Source: Aphanomyces cochlioides
Taxonomy: Eukaryota > Oomycota > Saprolegniomycetes > Saprolegniales > Verrucalvaceae
DNA length: 64,000 nt
Reading direction: 5' to 3'
Assembly: GCA_019828595.1 (NCBI GenBank)
Contig: JAHQRK010000012.1
Span: 186,001 to 250,000 of the forward strand
This document shows, in pieces, positions 38,549 to 51,015 of the stretch. The notes under the pieces were generated by a model. That model was not told the origin of the DNA and made no database searches. It saw only the letters and a program-made list of their open reading frames with translations. Both the position numbers and the translations under genes were made by a program. Position 1 is the first letter of the stretch. The number at the start of each line of letters is the position of its first letter.

Positions 38549-38695
38549 TTAAATGAGTTGTATTAACCTTATTTTTGAGCAAAGGCCCTAATGACTTACT
38601 AATTTGCCTCGTACTGTATAAATAGAACTTGGAAAACAGAATATGGCAAAGTGGTCATTGAACAGGAGATGAAGTGAGTGAGCCGTCATGCTCAC

Positions 38696-40992
38696 TCATG
38701 AAACGACGCTGTCAGGAATGATGTGTTGACGTAACCAGGGATCCGAAGATAGATGCTTGAGCACATTGAATACCTTGGTGTATCCCTTCTTGAGAGGGAG
38801 ATCAACCAGGAGCTGTTGTAGATGTAGCTTGATCAAAGAAGCAGCATGAATGGCAACTTCCATCGGACTCTTCGCTGTGAGGTCGGGTCGAAAGGTGCGA
38901 TCGGCACGTTGGAGCCATATTTGATAATACACGCAGGCTCGGACAATCGGCCAGATCTTCAGATAGCCACGGATGTAGTATCCATCGGACGGCTTGGGCG
39001 TCTCGTAGAACATTTCCAGACACGTGGACGGAAAGGAACACTCGAGCAGTCGCTGGATCGCCTTGAAGGAATACCAAACAGATTGACCATATCCACAAGA
39101 GAACAGGAAATGCTCGTACGTCTCATTGACACGACAGAAGACACACGTCGGCTTGGGGTCTTGGTACTGAAACAGATATTGCATGGCGTTGGCGCGGAGA
39201 AGGGTCTTGAAAATGAACTCTCCATATCGAGGGAGAATGTGGTCGGGTTGGAGGAAGGCGGCAAGTTGGGTAAGGCGCTTGGGGTCTTCGTAAAAGTTGG
39301 ATGGCAGGTTGAGATGCTTGGTAGGAAGAATGGACGAGCTGACAGCTGGAGAAGCTCTGATCTTAGCGATTTCGAAGTCGCAAACGCCAACAAGATCGGA
39401 CTCGAGTCAGGGTGTATCATCCAGTGCCATTCCATCCATTCAGAGCTTGGCGTCGGCAAGTGGAACACAGGAGCATCCTCTTCAGAAACAATCTCAAACA
39501 ATCGTGATAACTTGGTCACCAAGATTGAGATCCATTGTTTCGTTGGAGGGACAAAATTGGCTTGGCGGCAGGCACGGTTGATTTTGTCGAACAAGATCGA
39601 AGCTGGCCAAACTCGCTGACACGGAGTCAACAAATGCGACAACTTCGTGATGTGAAGCGAAGCCAATACATTGGCTTGGTCTTGCGTCGATGTAGAGCAC
39701 TGATCGTATAGGTCTTCGAGTCCAGGCAGATACGAGTTGTGCCAAAGGGGAACATCCAAAGATGAGATGTGATTTGGACAGCCGTACGGAGTCCAGCGGG
39801 ATTCAAACCAGCTACTCAATAAGGCTTTCCACATTGGAGTGATATTGGGATTCTTGTACAGTTGTCTGATGAATGCAGTAGAGCCATTTGCCAAGAGGAG
39901 ATCTCGGGGGAACCCCATGGATGAAAAGCCTTCTCGAGGAGAGTATAGCCCGGCGTAATCCAGGCGGACATGGCAGACTTGCGGGGTGGGGCGGTGATGG
40001 CTTGAATGCATCTGATCATGACAGAGCGGTTGTGTTGTTGCCATAAAGCAAGTGCATGGTGCAGGCCTAAGCCACCGGACTTCTTCGGCATGAATAGGAT
40101 CTCCTTTTTGATCAAACGGAGGCCATGGACAGAGGAGGATGGGTTGATTTCTTCACCATGCATAAATTGAAGCATGGCCTTGTCGATCTTTTTGGCCAGG
40201 TCTTTGTCGGCAGGGACAAAAGCCAGTTGGTACCATAACACAGGCAGACATATGCTGTGCAGGATAGTGACTTTTCCGGCCATGGTTCGAGCCTTGTAGA
40301 GCCACAAAGACAAGCGAGCCACAAACTTCTCAAACACGTAATTGAAACGTGCCAATGGAGAAAGATTGGGCGCAACCAAGATACCAAGAGCCTTCACGGG
40401 ACTGTTGGAAGTAACTTGTAGTGAGGCAAGGTTCCCATTCAACTGGCTGTAGGTCAGAATTTGGGTCTTGTCTACGTTGGGTCGGAAACCAGACTTGTCG
40501 CAAAAGGTTTGAACCAATGCAAGCTGCCGGTGGAGGCACGTCTCATTTGCTGCATAGAGTTGCGAGTCGTCGGCAAAGTAACTCCCAGTGTGGTAGCGAT
40601 CCCCACACTTGATGCCATAGTTGGAGTGTTGCCGTAGGAGTTGGCACATCGGTTCCAAAGCGATCACAAACAGAAGTGGCGACAGTGGATCACCTTGCAA
40701 CACACCGCGTGAGATGTGAACTGGCTTGGACAAGAAGCCGTTCACCAAGATGCGAGACTTGCGGCCCGAGTACAGTACGCGAACCATGTCAACAAAGGTT
40801 TCGGGAAAGCCATAGTGACGGAGGACGCGGAGCAAGTACGCGTGGTCCACGCGATCAAAAGCTTTCTCAAAGTCAAGCAGTGCCACCATCGAGGACGGAC
40901 TGTGTAGTTTGATGTGGTGCAGCATGTCATCCAGTCGTGCAATATTGGTTTGGATATTGCTTCGACGGATAAAGCCTTGCTGGTCCGGGTGG
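38696..40992 (-). pseudogene. ORF2 C-terminal half of copy J, two frameshifts
   Basis: RT motifs from LLDFEKAFD through FADD are open (369 codons from 40925). The C tract at 39906-39910 is one base short, so the frame breaks at HPWGSP. A second single-base loss at about 39366 breaks it again after ATSKS. The final segment with the CCHC finger and the end IIPDSVVS is open again. The upper half of the gene continues at 41483 beyond copy K. Not functional. Confidence 0.87.
40978..40992 (+). repeat. Target-site duplication, left copy (K)
   Basis: TGCTGGTCCGGGTGG, repeated at 41468-41482. On the minus strand it starts CCACCCGG, preceded by ATCAT in unbroken ORF2. The first one or two bases could instead belong to K. 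Confidence 0.92.
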
Positions 40993-41467
40993 TTAAATGA
41001 GTTGTATTAACCTTATTTTTGAGCAAAGGCCCTAATGACTTACTAATTTGCCTCGTACTGTATAAATAGAACTTGGAAAACAGAATATGGCAAAGTGGTC
41101 ATTGAACAGGAGATGAAGTGGTGAGCCGTCATGCTCACTCATGAAACGACGCTGTCAGGAATGATGTGTTGACGTAACCAGGGATCCGAAGATAGATGCT
41201 TGAGCACATTGAATACCTTGGTGTATCCCTTCTTGAGAGGGAGATCAACCAGGAGCTGTTGTAGATGTAGCTTGATCAAAGAAGCAGCATGAATGGCAAC
41301 TTCCATCGGACTCTTCGCTGTGAGGTCGGGTCGAAAGGTGCGATCGGCACGTTGGAGCCATATTTGATAATACACGCAGGCTCGGACAATCGGCCAGATC
41401 TTCAGATAGCCACGGATGTAGTATCCATCGGACGGCTTGGGCGTCTCGTAGAACATTTCCAGACACG
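40993..41467 (-). mobile_element. LINE copy K (minus), 0.48 kb, strongly 5'-truncated
   Basis: It contains only the 3' UTR and about the last 105 codons of ORF2 (open at 41139-41456, ending IIPDSVVS). A clean 15-bp duplication flanks it. It is the youngest level of the nest K in J in I in X. Its hairpin carries a one-base (T) deletion in the lower stem. Confidence 0.95.
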
Positions 41468-43239
41468 TGCTGGTCCGGGTGGATGATGTGTCGAATGTGG
41501 CGCTGGAGTCGATAAGCCAGAATACTCGTCAGGATTTTCACATCCGTGTTGAGTAGGCTAATGGGCCGATAGTTCTTGGCCTGTGACTTGGGGCCTTTCT
41601 TGTGCAGCAACACCAGCGTACTGACAAGTTGCATGGGAGTCAAGCGAGGGTGAGAATGGAGCTGGTGTGTGAATAGCAGCTCCAATACCAACGACCACTT
41701 GTGAGGTGCAAGTTTGAGGACTTCGAATGGCAGAGCGTTGGGACCTGGCGCTGAGTTCGAACTGCTGTGTCGAATAGCATGATAGAACTCGTTGGCGCGC
41801 AAGGGAGCCGACAGCTCTTTCTGGGCTTGCTCTGGCAGTTGCTTGTGTCGAGTCAATGGGGTCAGAAATGACGACACTTCGTCTCCAGATCGCTGCACCT
41901 CGGGAGCTGCAAACAAGTCCTTGTAGTAGTCGACCAGGACGTCAGACATGCCTTGTTGATTGGAGACAACATTTCCATTGACATCCACCAACTCTTTGAA
42001 GACTGTCTTCTTCAAGGGGGTAGGGACAGGGGACATGAAGTGGAACTTGGACGAGCGCTCTGCTTTGTACAAGTGAAGTTGGAACGCCTGGTCTTGACGA
42101 AACTGCTTGTCTCGATCTTGCAGCTCGTGAATTTGCTTTTGAAGGTCTCGCACTCGATCCACCAGCACTGCATCTTGACGCATGTTGGGGACTTGCAAAA
42201 GCGAAGCGATCTCGACAGCTAACTTCTTCAACGGCAGACGTTGTTTCTCCAATCGTTGAGAATGGAATTCTTTGAGTTGGGAGCGGATATCATTGACCAG
42301 CATGTCGTAGGCCTTGGAGATATTGTGGAATGTTGGAGACTTGTCCAAAAATCGATCCAGACATCCATGAACAATCTCGGCCGCTCGTGGTAGACGAAGT
42401 AGCCAAGTTGGAGCTTTCCATGATCCAGAGCCATGGCGCAATGTTTGACGCTTTGTGATGATACGACAAGCCACGTGGTCAGCCTGTGGAACGTGTGGCA
42501 TGTGCGTCGCCTTCCAATGACGAAGACCCGCCAAGGTGGACGAACAAAAGATGTAGTCGAGTCGGTTGGTGAGTGTGGGACTTGTGAAGGCTCGTGCCAC
42601 GGGGTTTTGACGGCGAAACAGATCCACCAGAGACAAACTGTGCATCCATTGTTCCAGTTGAAGGGTGCCGGCCATGGTGGAGGTACTGGGTCTCAACGAA
42701 TCCAAATCTTTGTTGAGAGTGCAGTTGAAATCTCCTCCAACAATGTGGAGCGCATGTGGAGGAAAGTCGCGTGGCAATTCTTCGAAGTAACTTGCTCGTT
42801 CTTGGAAGGCTGCCGGCGCATAGATATTGTGGAGAACGACTGTCAGTGGACCCAGAGTACATCGCACTTGTAGATAACGACCACGAAGCACTGGGTTGTC
42901 ATGAGGGACTTGAGTGGCATTCTTCAAAGGAGAGTGAGGATGTATCAACGTAGCCAGACCTCCAGTGGCTGGCGACGTGGATACTTCAGGGTAAATAGGC
43001 TCTTCAAAGAACAAAGAGCCTTCGTGGTTTGTGATGCGTTGCCAATGGAACGCAACACGGTCGTGGAGACTTGGCGTGCGGAAACGGGTTTCTTGGATAA
43101 AGGAAACGTCGTGAACACTTGATAGTTTGTCGAGGATGTACCGATGACTGTTGGAGAAGCCATTGGTGTTGAGGGAGATGATTTGTGGGTCCCAGTCCAC
43201 GAGTTCAGTTGGGACATCGGAGAAGTTGTTGTCACTCAT
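41468..43239 (-). pseudogene. ORF2 N-terminal half of copy J
   Basis: The start is the ATG at 43239. The endonuclease domain (N24, E50, GGDFN, NRLDYIF, D-H), linker and first RT motifs (NYRPISLLN) are unbroken up to the K insertion near IIHPDQ. The open frame then runs into K (HVSGNVLRDAQ...) to give an apparent 665-codon ORF. It could encode an endonuclease plus a partial RT, but lacks the RT catalytic motifs. Confidence 0.87.
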
Positions 43240-43317
43240 CACGAGTACAGATGAAAATGAGTAGAATGGAGGGGTGAGAGGGGAGGTTGAAATGGATTGA
43301 AGCAGGGGATAGAAGCC

Positions 43318-44499
43318 TTAGAGTTGATCGTCCTCCAAATCGAGGGGATCAATTTCGTCGGCGTTCATGGAGTGGTGAGCTTTGCTGCAGAGCTCGTCGA
43401 TGTGGTAATTGTTGGTGATGCTTTTGAGCATCGAGATGGCCGACAAGACGGGAGCCGGCAAAGTGAACTTCTCGAGATTGTCGCTGAAGTTTTCGATCAA
43501 AGCAAACAGCGACCAGTCCGTCAAGCAGTTGGTGTCAGGCAATCTTGTTGCTTCTTGGTTCAATAGAACAGTCAGTGCCTCCGAGTTTGTGTAGAGGTCT
43601 GGGGCCCGATTTGAGAGGAATAAGTCAATCGTAGCAAGTGCAAAGAGGATGCGCTTGATCTCTGGTATGTCCGTGGTCAATTCTTCCAAGATTTCTGACG
43701 GGTGAATCTTGTATTGAGCCATGAAGTTGACGTGATGTTTGTACTTGTGAGGCTTGCCTTGAGCTTTTAACAAAGCCATCTTGCGCTCAATAGTCTTGGT
43801 TGCAACAAGTGACTGAAACAAACTGAGGTCTTCATCTTGTGCGTACATAGCATGTGCAACGAGCTGAGGATCATCTCGCAAAATGCGTTGACATTCGGTG
43901 ATACTGCCTTCGACTTTCTTATCTCGAATGATCTTCTTCGCCAATTCGAGGTGGGCTGCAGCAGACTTGTTAAGTCGTTGTTTCTTCGCTTTGCCTTTGG
44001 TCTTTTTCGGGCGTGGCGCACTTGAATCTTCCAATACAATTCGAGGCACTGCAAAGTCTTCAAACGAGAGTTCCACGTCGTCTTCTTCGAGGATATGAAA
44101 ACGGTTGGATGTCGGCAGGGGATCCAAACGTGGGGACGAAGGCAAAGTACGTTTTGAAGCTGGTCCAGACCGGTAGCCCGTTACCAATTGAAGGTCCAGC
44201 GAGTTCTTGGGCTGCTCACTTGGTGGAGCAAGAGCGGGCGATTCGTTGGTAGACATTTCCACATCTTCTTGTTGTTTGTCTTGTCCATTGTTGTTAGGGG
44301 GATCGCTGTCACCAGACATATCGACATCAGAGCCATGAGAAGGAGCTGTTGGCTGTGGTTGTTCATCTTGACCATCTCCAGATGCCTCAGTTGAGTCGGC
44401 CTTGCCTTCCGCATTTGTTCCAGGGTCTTGATCATGATCGTCTCCATCATGTTCAGGTTCTTTTTCTCCTGACGGAGGAGATTTTGCCGCTGCCTTGGA
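43318..44499 (-). pseudogene. ORF1 C-terminal part of copy J
   Basis: About the last 393 residues of ORF1, from the Ala/Lys-rich helix (AAAKSPPSGEKEPEH) to DLEDDQL and the stop at 43318. It is 5' truncated at the insertion point; upstream sense-strand codons come from copy I's ORF2 on the opposite strand. Private changes include PASKRT for PAPKRT and PHKYKHH for PHNYKHH. The frame is open but has no proper start. Confidence 0.87.
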
Positions 44500-44515
44500 C
44501 CAACTGAACTCGTGG
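44500..44515 (+). repeat. Target-site duplication, right copy (J)
   Basis: CCAACTGAACTCGTGG, matching 38533-38548; here the sequence continues into ACTGGGACCC as in intact ORF2. Confidence 0.95.
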
Positions 44516-47500
44516 ACTGGGACCCACAAATCATCTCCCTCAACACCAATGGCTTCTCCAACAGTCATCGGTACATCCTCGACAAACTATCAAGTGTTCA
44601 CGACGTTTATCCAAGAAACCCGTTTCCGCACGCCAAGTCTCCACGACCGTGTTGCGTTCCATTGGCAACGCATCACAAACCACGAAGGCTCTTTGTTCTT
44701 TGAAGAGCCTATTTACCCTGAAGTATCCACGTCGCCAGCCACTGGAGGTCTGGCTACGTTGATACATCCTCACTCTCCTTTGAAGAACGCCACTCAAGTC
44801 CCTCATGACAACCCAGTGCTTCGTGGTCGTTATCTACAAGTGCGATGTACTCTGGGTCCACTGACAGTCGTTCTCCACAATATCTATGCGCCGGCAGCCT
44901 TCCAAGAACGAGCAAGTTACTTCGAAGAATTGCCACGCGACTTTCCTCCACATGCGCTCCACATTGTTGGAGGAGATTTCAACTGCACTCTCAACAAAGA
45001 TTTGGATTCGTTGAGACCCAGTACCTCCACCATGGCCGGCACCCTTCAACTGGAACAATGGATGCACAGTTTGTCTCTGGTGGATCTGTTTCGCCGTCAA
45101 AACCCCGTGGCACGAGCCTTCACAAGTCCCACACTCACCAACCGACTTGACTACATCTTTTGTTCGTCCACCTTGGCGGGTCTTCGTCATTGGAAGGCGA
45201 CGCACATGCCACACGTTCCACAGGCTGACCACGTGGCTTGTCGTATCATCACAAAGCGTCAAACATTGCGCCATGGCTCTGGATCATGGAAAGCTCCAAC
45301 TTGGCTACTTCGTCTACCACGAGCGGCCGAGATTGTTCATGGATGTCTGGATCGATTTTTGGACAAGTCTCCAACATTCCACAATATCTCCAAGGCCTAC
45401 GACATGCTGGTCAATGATATCCGCTCCCAACTCAAAGAATTCCATTCTCAACGATTGGAGAAACAACGTCTGCCGTTGAAGAAGTTAGCTGTCGAGATCG
45501 CTTCGCTTTTGCAAGTCCCCAACATGCGTCAAGATGCAGTGCTGGTGGATCGAGTGCGAGACCTTCAAAAGCAAATTCACGAGCTGCAAGATCGAGACAA
45601 GCAGTTTCGTCAAGACCAGGCGTTCCAACTTCACTTGTACAAAGCAGAGCGCTCGTCCAAGTTCCACTTCATGTCCCCTGTCCCTACCCCCTTGAAGAAG
45701 ACAGTCTTCAAAGAGTTGGTGGATGTCAATGGAAATGTTGTCTCCAATCAACAAGGCATGTCTGACGTCCTGGTCGACTACTACAAGGACTTGTTTGCAG
45801 CTCCCGAGGTGCAGCGATCTGGAGACGAAGTGTCGTCATTTCTGACCCCATTGACTCGACACAAGCAACTGCCAGAGCAAGCCCAGAAAGAGCTGTCGGC
45901 TCCCTTGCGCGCCAACGAGTTCTATCATGCTATTCGACACAGCAGTTCGAACTCAGCGCCAGGTCCCAACGCTCTGCCATTCGAAGTCCTCAAACTTGCA
46001 CCTCACAAGTGGTCGTTGGTATTGGAGCTGCTATTCACACACCAGCTCCATTCTCACCCTCGCTTGACTCCCATGCAACTTGTCAGTACGCTGGTGTTGC
46101 TGCACAAGAAAGGCCCCAAGTCACAAGCCAAGAACTATCGGCCCATTAGCCTACTCAACACGGATGTGAAAATCCTGACGAGTATTCTGGCTTATCGACT
46201 TCAGCGCCACATTCGACACATCATCCACCCGGACCAGCAAGGCTTTATCCGTCGAAGCAATATCCAAACCAATATTGCACGACTGGATGACATGCTGCAC
46301 CACATCAAACTACACAGTCCGTCCTCGATGGTGGCACTGCTTGACTTTGAGAAAGCTTTTGATCGCGTGGACCACGCGTACTTGCTCCGCGTCCTCCGTC
46401 ACTATGGCTTTCCCGAAACCTTTGTTGACATGGTTCGCGTACTGTACTCGGGCCGCAAGTCTCGCATCTTGGTGAACGGCTTCTTGTCCAAGCCAGTTCA
46501 CATCTCACGCGGTGTGTTGCAAGGTGATCCACTGTCGCCACTTCTGTTTGTGATCGCTTTGGAACCGATGTGCCAACTCCTACGGCAACACTCCAACTAT
46601 GGCATCAAGTGTGGGGATCGCTACCACACTGGGAGTTACTTTGCCGACGACTCGCAACTCTATGCAGCAAATGAGACGTGCCTCCACCGGCAGCTTGCAT
46701 TGGTTCAAACCTTTTGCGACAAGTCTGGTTTCCGACTCAACGTCGACAAGACCCAAATTCTGACTTACAGCCAGTTGAATGGGAACCTTGCCTCACTACA
46801 AGTTACTTCCGACAGTCCCGTGAAGGCTCTTGGTATCTTGGTTGCGCCCAATCTTTCTCCATTGGCACGTTTCAATTACGTGTTTGAGAAGTTTGTGGCT
46901 CGCTTGTCTTTGTGGCTCTACAAGGCTCGAACCATGGCCGGAAAAGTCACTATCCTGCACAGCATATGTCTGCCTGTGTTATGGTACCAACTGGCTTTTG
47001 TCCCTGCCGACAAAGACCTGGCCAAAAAGATCGACAAGGCCATGCTTCAATTTATGCATGGTGAAGAAATCAACCCATCCTCCTCTGTCCATGGCCTCCG
47101 TTTGATCAAAAAGGAGATCCTATTCATGCCGAAGAAGTCCGGTGGCTTAGGCCTGCACCATGCACTTGCTTTATGGCAACAACACAACCGCTCTGTCATG
47201 ATCAGATGCATTCAAGCCATCACCACCCCACCCCGCAAGTCTGCCATGTCCGCCTGGATTACGCCGGGCTATACTCTCCTCGAGAAGGCTTTTCATCCAT
47301 GGGGTTCCCCCCGAGATCTCCTCTTGGCAAATGGCTCTTCTGCATTCATCAGACAACTGTACAAGAATCCCAATATCACTCCAATGTGGAAAGCCTTATT
47401 GAGTAGCTGGTTTGAATCCCGCTGGACTCCGTACGGCTGTCCAAATCACATCTCATCTTTGGATATTCCCCTTTGGCACAACTCGTATCTGCCTGGACTC

Positions 47501-48523
47501 GAAGACCTATACGATCAGTGCTCTACATCGACGCAAGACCAAGCCAATGTATTGGCTTCGCTTCACATCACGAAGTTGTCGCATTTGTTGACTCCGTGTC
47601 AGCGAGTTTGGCCAGCTTCGATCTTGTTCGACAAAATCAACCGTGCCTGCCGCCAAGCCAATTTTGTCCCTCCAACGAAACAATGGATCTCAATCTTGGT
47701 GACCAAGTTATCACGATTGTTTGAGATTGTTTCTGAAGAGGATGCTCCCGTGTTCCACTTGCCGACGCCAAGCTCTGAATGGATGGAATGGCACTGGATG
47801 ATACACCCTGACTCGAGTCCGATCTTGTTGGCGCTTGCGACTTCGAAATCGGCTAAGATCAGAGCTTCTCCAGCTGTCAGCTCGTCCATTCTTCCTACCA
47901 AGCATCTCAACCTGCCATCCAACTTTTACGAAGACCCCAAGCGCCTTACCCAACTTGCCGCCTTCCTCCAACCCGACCACATTCTCCCTCGATATGGAGA
48001 GTTCATTTTCAAGACCCTTCTCCGCGCCAACGCCATGCAATATCTGTTTCAGTACCAAGACCCCAAGCCGACGTGTGTCTTCTGTCGTGTCAATGAGACG
48101 TACGAGCATTTCCTGTTCTCTTGTGGATATGGTCAATCTGTTTGGTATTTCTTCAAGACAATCCAGCGACTGCTCGAGTGTTCCTTTCCGTCCACGTGTC
48201 TGGAAATGTTCTACGAGACGCCCAAGCCGTCCGATGGATACTACATCCGTGGCTATCTGAAGATCTGGCCGATTGTCCGAGCCTGCGTGTATTATCAAAT
48301 ATGGCTCCAACGTGCCGATCGCACCTTTCGACCCGACCTCACAGCGAAGAGTCCGATGGAAGTTGCCATTCATGCTGCCTCTTTGATCAAGCTACATCTA
48401 CAACAGCTCCTGGTTGATCTCCCTCTCAAGAAGGGATACACCAAGGTATTCAATGTGCTCAAGCATCTATCTTCGGACCCCTGGTTACGTCAACACATCA
48501 TTCCTAACAGCGTCGTTTCATGA
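44516..48523 (+). pseudogene. ORF2 of copy I, resumed; 5-bp deletion in endonuclease
   Basis: It continues the gene begun at 38506. At about 44608 GACGTTTATCC replaces GACGTTTCCTTTATCC, a 5-bp loss between short TTT repeats that shifts the frame at V45-S46-F47, just before catalytic E50. Downstream the frame is open to the stop at 48521-48523, so RT and CCHC finger could be read only from another start. The same deletion is in copy M (about 54680), so it was inherited or spread by gene conversion. It ends IIPNSVVS instead of IPDSVVS. Confidence 0.9.
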
Positions 48524-48542
48524 GTGAGCATGACGGCTCACC
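48521..48542 (+). promoter_or_regulatory. 3' UTR stem-loop (I), shortened stem
   Basis: TGAGTGAGC, loop ATGACG, GCTCAC then CACTTC: one T is missing from the 3' arm, leaving 6 bp of continuous stem. Copies K, N, P and the Q units share this T loss. Confidence 0.6.
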
Positions 48543-48669
48543 ACTTCATCTCCTGTTCAATGACCACTTTGCCATATTCTGTTTTCCAAGTTCTATTTAT
48601 ACAGTACGAGGCAAATTAGTAAGTCATTAGGGCCTTTGCTCAAAAATAAGGTTAATACAACTCATTTAA

Positions 48670-49010
48670 TCATGAGGGACTTGAGTGGCGTTCTTCAAAG
48701 GAGAGTGAGGATGTATCAACGTAGCCAGACCTCCAGTGGCTGGCGACGTGGATACTTCAGGGTAAATAGGCTCTTCAAAGAACAAAGAGCCTGCGTGGTT
48801 TGTGATGCGTTGCCAATGGAACGCAACACGGTCGTGGAGACTTGGCGTGCGGAAACGGGTTTCTTGGATAAAGGAAACGTCGTGAACACTTGATAGTTTG
48901 TCGAGGATGTACCGATGACTGTTGGAGAAGCCATTGGTGTTGAGGGAGATGATTTGTGGGTCCCAGTCCACGAGTTCAGTTGGGACATCGGAGAAGTTGT
49001 TGTCAATCAT
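48670..49010 (-). pseudogene. ORF2 N-terminal part of copy X
   Basis: From the ATG at 49010 to the insertion site of I, continuing at 35325. It contains N24/N26 and E50 of the endonuclease without the 5-bp deletion seen in I. One change, H72-A73 for H72-E73 (TNHAGS), is shared with copy M. Confidence 0.86.
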
Positions 49011-49088
49011 CACGAGTACAGATGAAAATGAGTAGAATGGAGGGGTGAGAGGGGAGGTTGAAATGGATTGAAGCAGGGGATAGAAGCC

Positions 49089-51015
49089 TTAGAGTTGATC
49101 GTCCTCCAAATCGAGGGGATCAATTTCGTCGGCGTTCATGGAGTGGTGAGCTTTGCTGCAGAGCTCGTCGATGTGGTAATTGTTGGTGATGCTTTTGAGC
49201 ATCGAGATGGCCGACAAGACGGGAGCCGGCAAAGTGAACTTCTCGAGATTGTCGCTGAAGTTTTCGATCAAAGCAAACAGCGACCAGTCCGTCAAGCAGT
49301 TGGTGTCAGGCAATCTTGTTGCTTCTTGGTTCAATAGAACAGTCAGTGCCTCCGAGTTTGTGTAGAGGTCTGGGGCCCGATTTGAGAGGAATAAGTCAAT
49401 CGTAGCAAGTGCAAAGAGGATGCGCTTGATCTCTGGTATGTCCGTGGTCAATTCTTCCAAGATTTCTGACGGGTGAATCTTGTATTGAGCCATGAAGTTG
49501 ACGTGATGTTTGTAGTTGTGAGGCTTGCCTTGAGCTTTTAACAAAGCCATCTTGCGCTCAATAGTCTTGGTTGCAACAAGTGACTGAAACAAACTGAGGT
49601 CTTCATCTTGTGCGTACATAGCATGTGCAACGAGCTGAGGATCATCTCGCAAAATGCGTTGACATTCGGTGATACTGCCTTCGACTTTCTTGTCTCGAAT
49701 GATCTTCTTCGCCAATTCGAGGTGGGCTGCAGCAGACTTGTTAAGTCGTTGTTTCTTCGCTTTGCCTTTGGTCTTTTTCGGGCGTGGCGCACTTGAATCT
49801 TCCAATACAATTCGAGGCACTGCAAAGTCTTCAAACGAGAGTTCCACGTCGTCTTCTTCGAGGATATGAAAACGGTTGGATGTCGGCAGGGGATCCAAAC
49901 GTGGGGACGAAGGCAAAGTACGTTTTGGAGCTGGTCCAGACCGGTAGCCCGTTACCAATTGAAGGTCCAGCGAGTTCTTGGGCTGCTCACTTGGTGGAGC
50001 AAGAGCGGGCGATTCGTTGGTAGACATTTCCACATCTTCTTGTTGTTTGTCTTGTCCATTGTTGTTAGGGGGATCGCTGTCACCAGACATATCGACATCA
50101 GAGCCATGAGAAGGAGCTGTTGGCTGTGGTTGTTCATCTTGACCATCTTCAGATGCCTCAGTTGAGTCGGCCTTGCCTTCCGCATTTGTTCCAGGGTCTT
50201 GATCATGATCGTCTCCATCATGTTCAGGTTCTTTTTCTCCTGACGGAGGAGATTTTGCCGCTGCCTTGGCCGCTTTTGCCTTCGCTTTTTCAGCCTTGGC
50301 CTCTGCACGTCGTGAAACAATCGACGGAGGCAATGTCTTGTTCAGAGCAGCGATCTTGTGCTGAAACACGACGACAAAAGGCTGACCCGACGGATCCGTA
50401 ATGGTGATTTCGCGTAGTGCGTCGCCGGATTTTGGCACCAACACTGCAGGAGGCGCAGACGACTTGAAAATGACTCTCAAATGCGGCGACTTGATGTTCT
50501 GACCAGCAGTAGGGTTGAATGCTGCTATCACTGACTTGGTCAATGCAGCCATTTTCTTGACAATCGCCTTGGCCATCGAAGGGTGACTGACCTTGTTGAA
50601 CGTAACGTAGTAGTTGTTGCCATAACGCGAGTATTTGGGAACCAGGAAGTCTTTGCCACCAAGTCGAAACGTTGTGCCTCCCATTTCCACGCACGTAGAC
50701 AAGTTGTAACTTGAGATCACAATGGTCTGTGGGTTCTTCTTGTGGATCAAAATGTTCGGAAATTTGGAGCCCCATAACGAACCAGGATTTTCCTTGACAA
50801 ATTGATCGCAGATGACTTTTTCGGACCAGTCCTTGTAGGCTTCGCCCAACTTGACTGTGAGCTCGTACACTTGGGACTGGGGGGTGAGCAAAATGTTTTC
50901 AATGAAGGCGTCCATGTCACCAGAGTCTTTGTAGAATGCGTCCGCCATGGCCTCGCATCGCGCAATATCGTCATCGGCAATAGCATGAGCACCAGTGTTG
51001 CGATGTTTCGCGCCT
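49089..51015 (-). pseudogene. ORF1 of copy X, 5'-truncated (last ~640 residues)
   Basis: The frame is open from the truncation point at about GAKHRNTG to the normal stop at 49089-49091: central domain, Ala/Lys helix, acidic region, basic patch and helical C-terminus. The first available ATG is at 50948 (MADAFYKDSG), which would give 619 residues lacking the N-terminal 390. Whether this is ever translated is unknown; upstream sequence is the antisense 3' UTR of another copy. Confidence 0.86.

Larger units (their letters stand above)
38549..44499 (-). mobile_element. LINE copy J (minus), 5'-truncated, interrupted by K
   Basis: The 3' end (reverse complement of CTCATTTAA) is at 38549 and the truncated 5' end is in ORF1 at 44499, with one extra base (A). 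It is flanked by the exact 16-bp duplication, so it is a genuine insertion into the start of ORF2 of copy I. Copy K divides it at 40993-41467. Confidence 0.95.
35326..48669 (+). mobile_element. LINE copy I (+), full length, interrupted by J
   Basis: The 5' end is at 35328, after two extra bases (CG) next to the TSD; the 3' end CTCATTTAA is at 48669. Copy J (38549-44499) sits near the start of its ORF2 with a 16-bp duplication. Without J and its duplicate the element would be about 7.37 kb. It inserted antisense into ORF2 of X. Confidence 0.92.
48670..51015 (-). mobile_element. LINE copy X (minus), right part, 5'-truncated
   Basis: It holds the first ~113 codons of ORF2, the spacer, and ORF1 back to about residue 380, where the element is truncated at 51015. 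The following 15 bp (51016-51030; minus strand CCATATTCTGTTTTC, preceded by TTTG) look like the TSD of X's insertion into the 3' UTR of copy N. The partner would be at X's missing 3' end. Confidence 0.87.
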
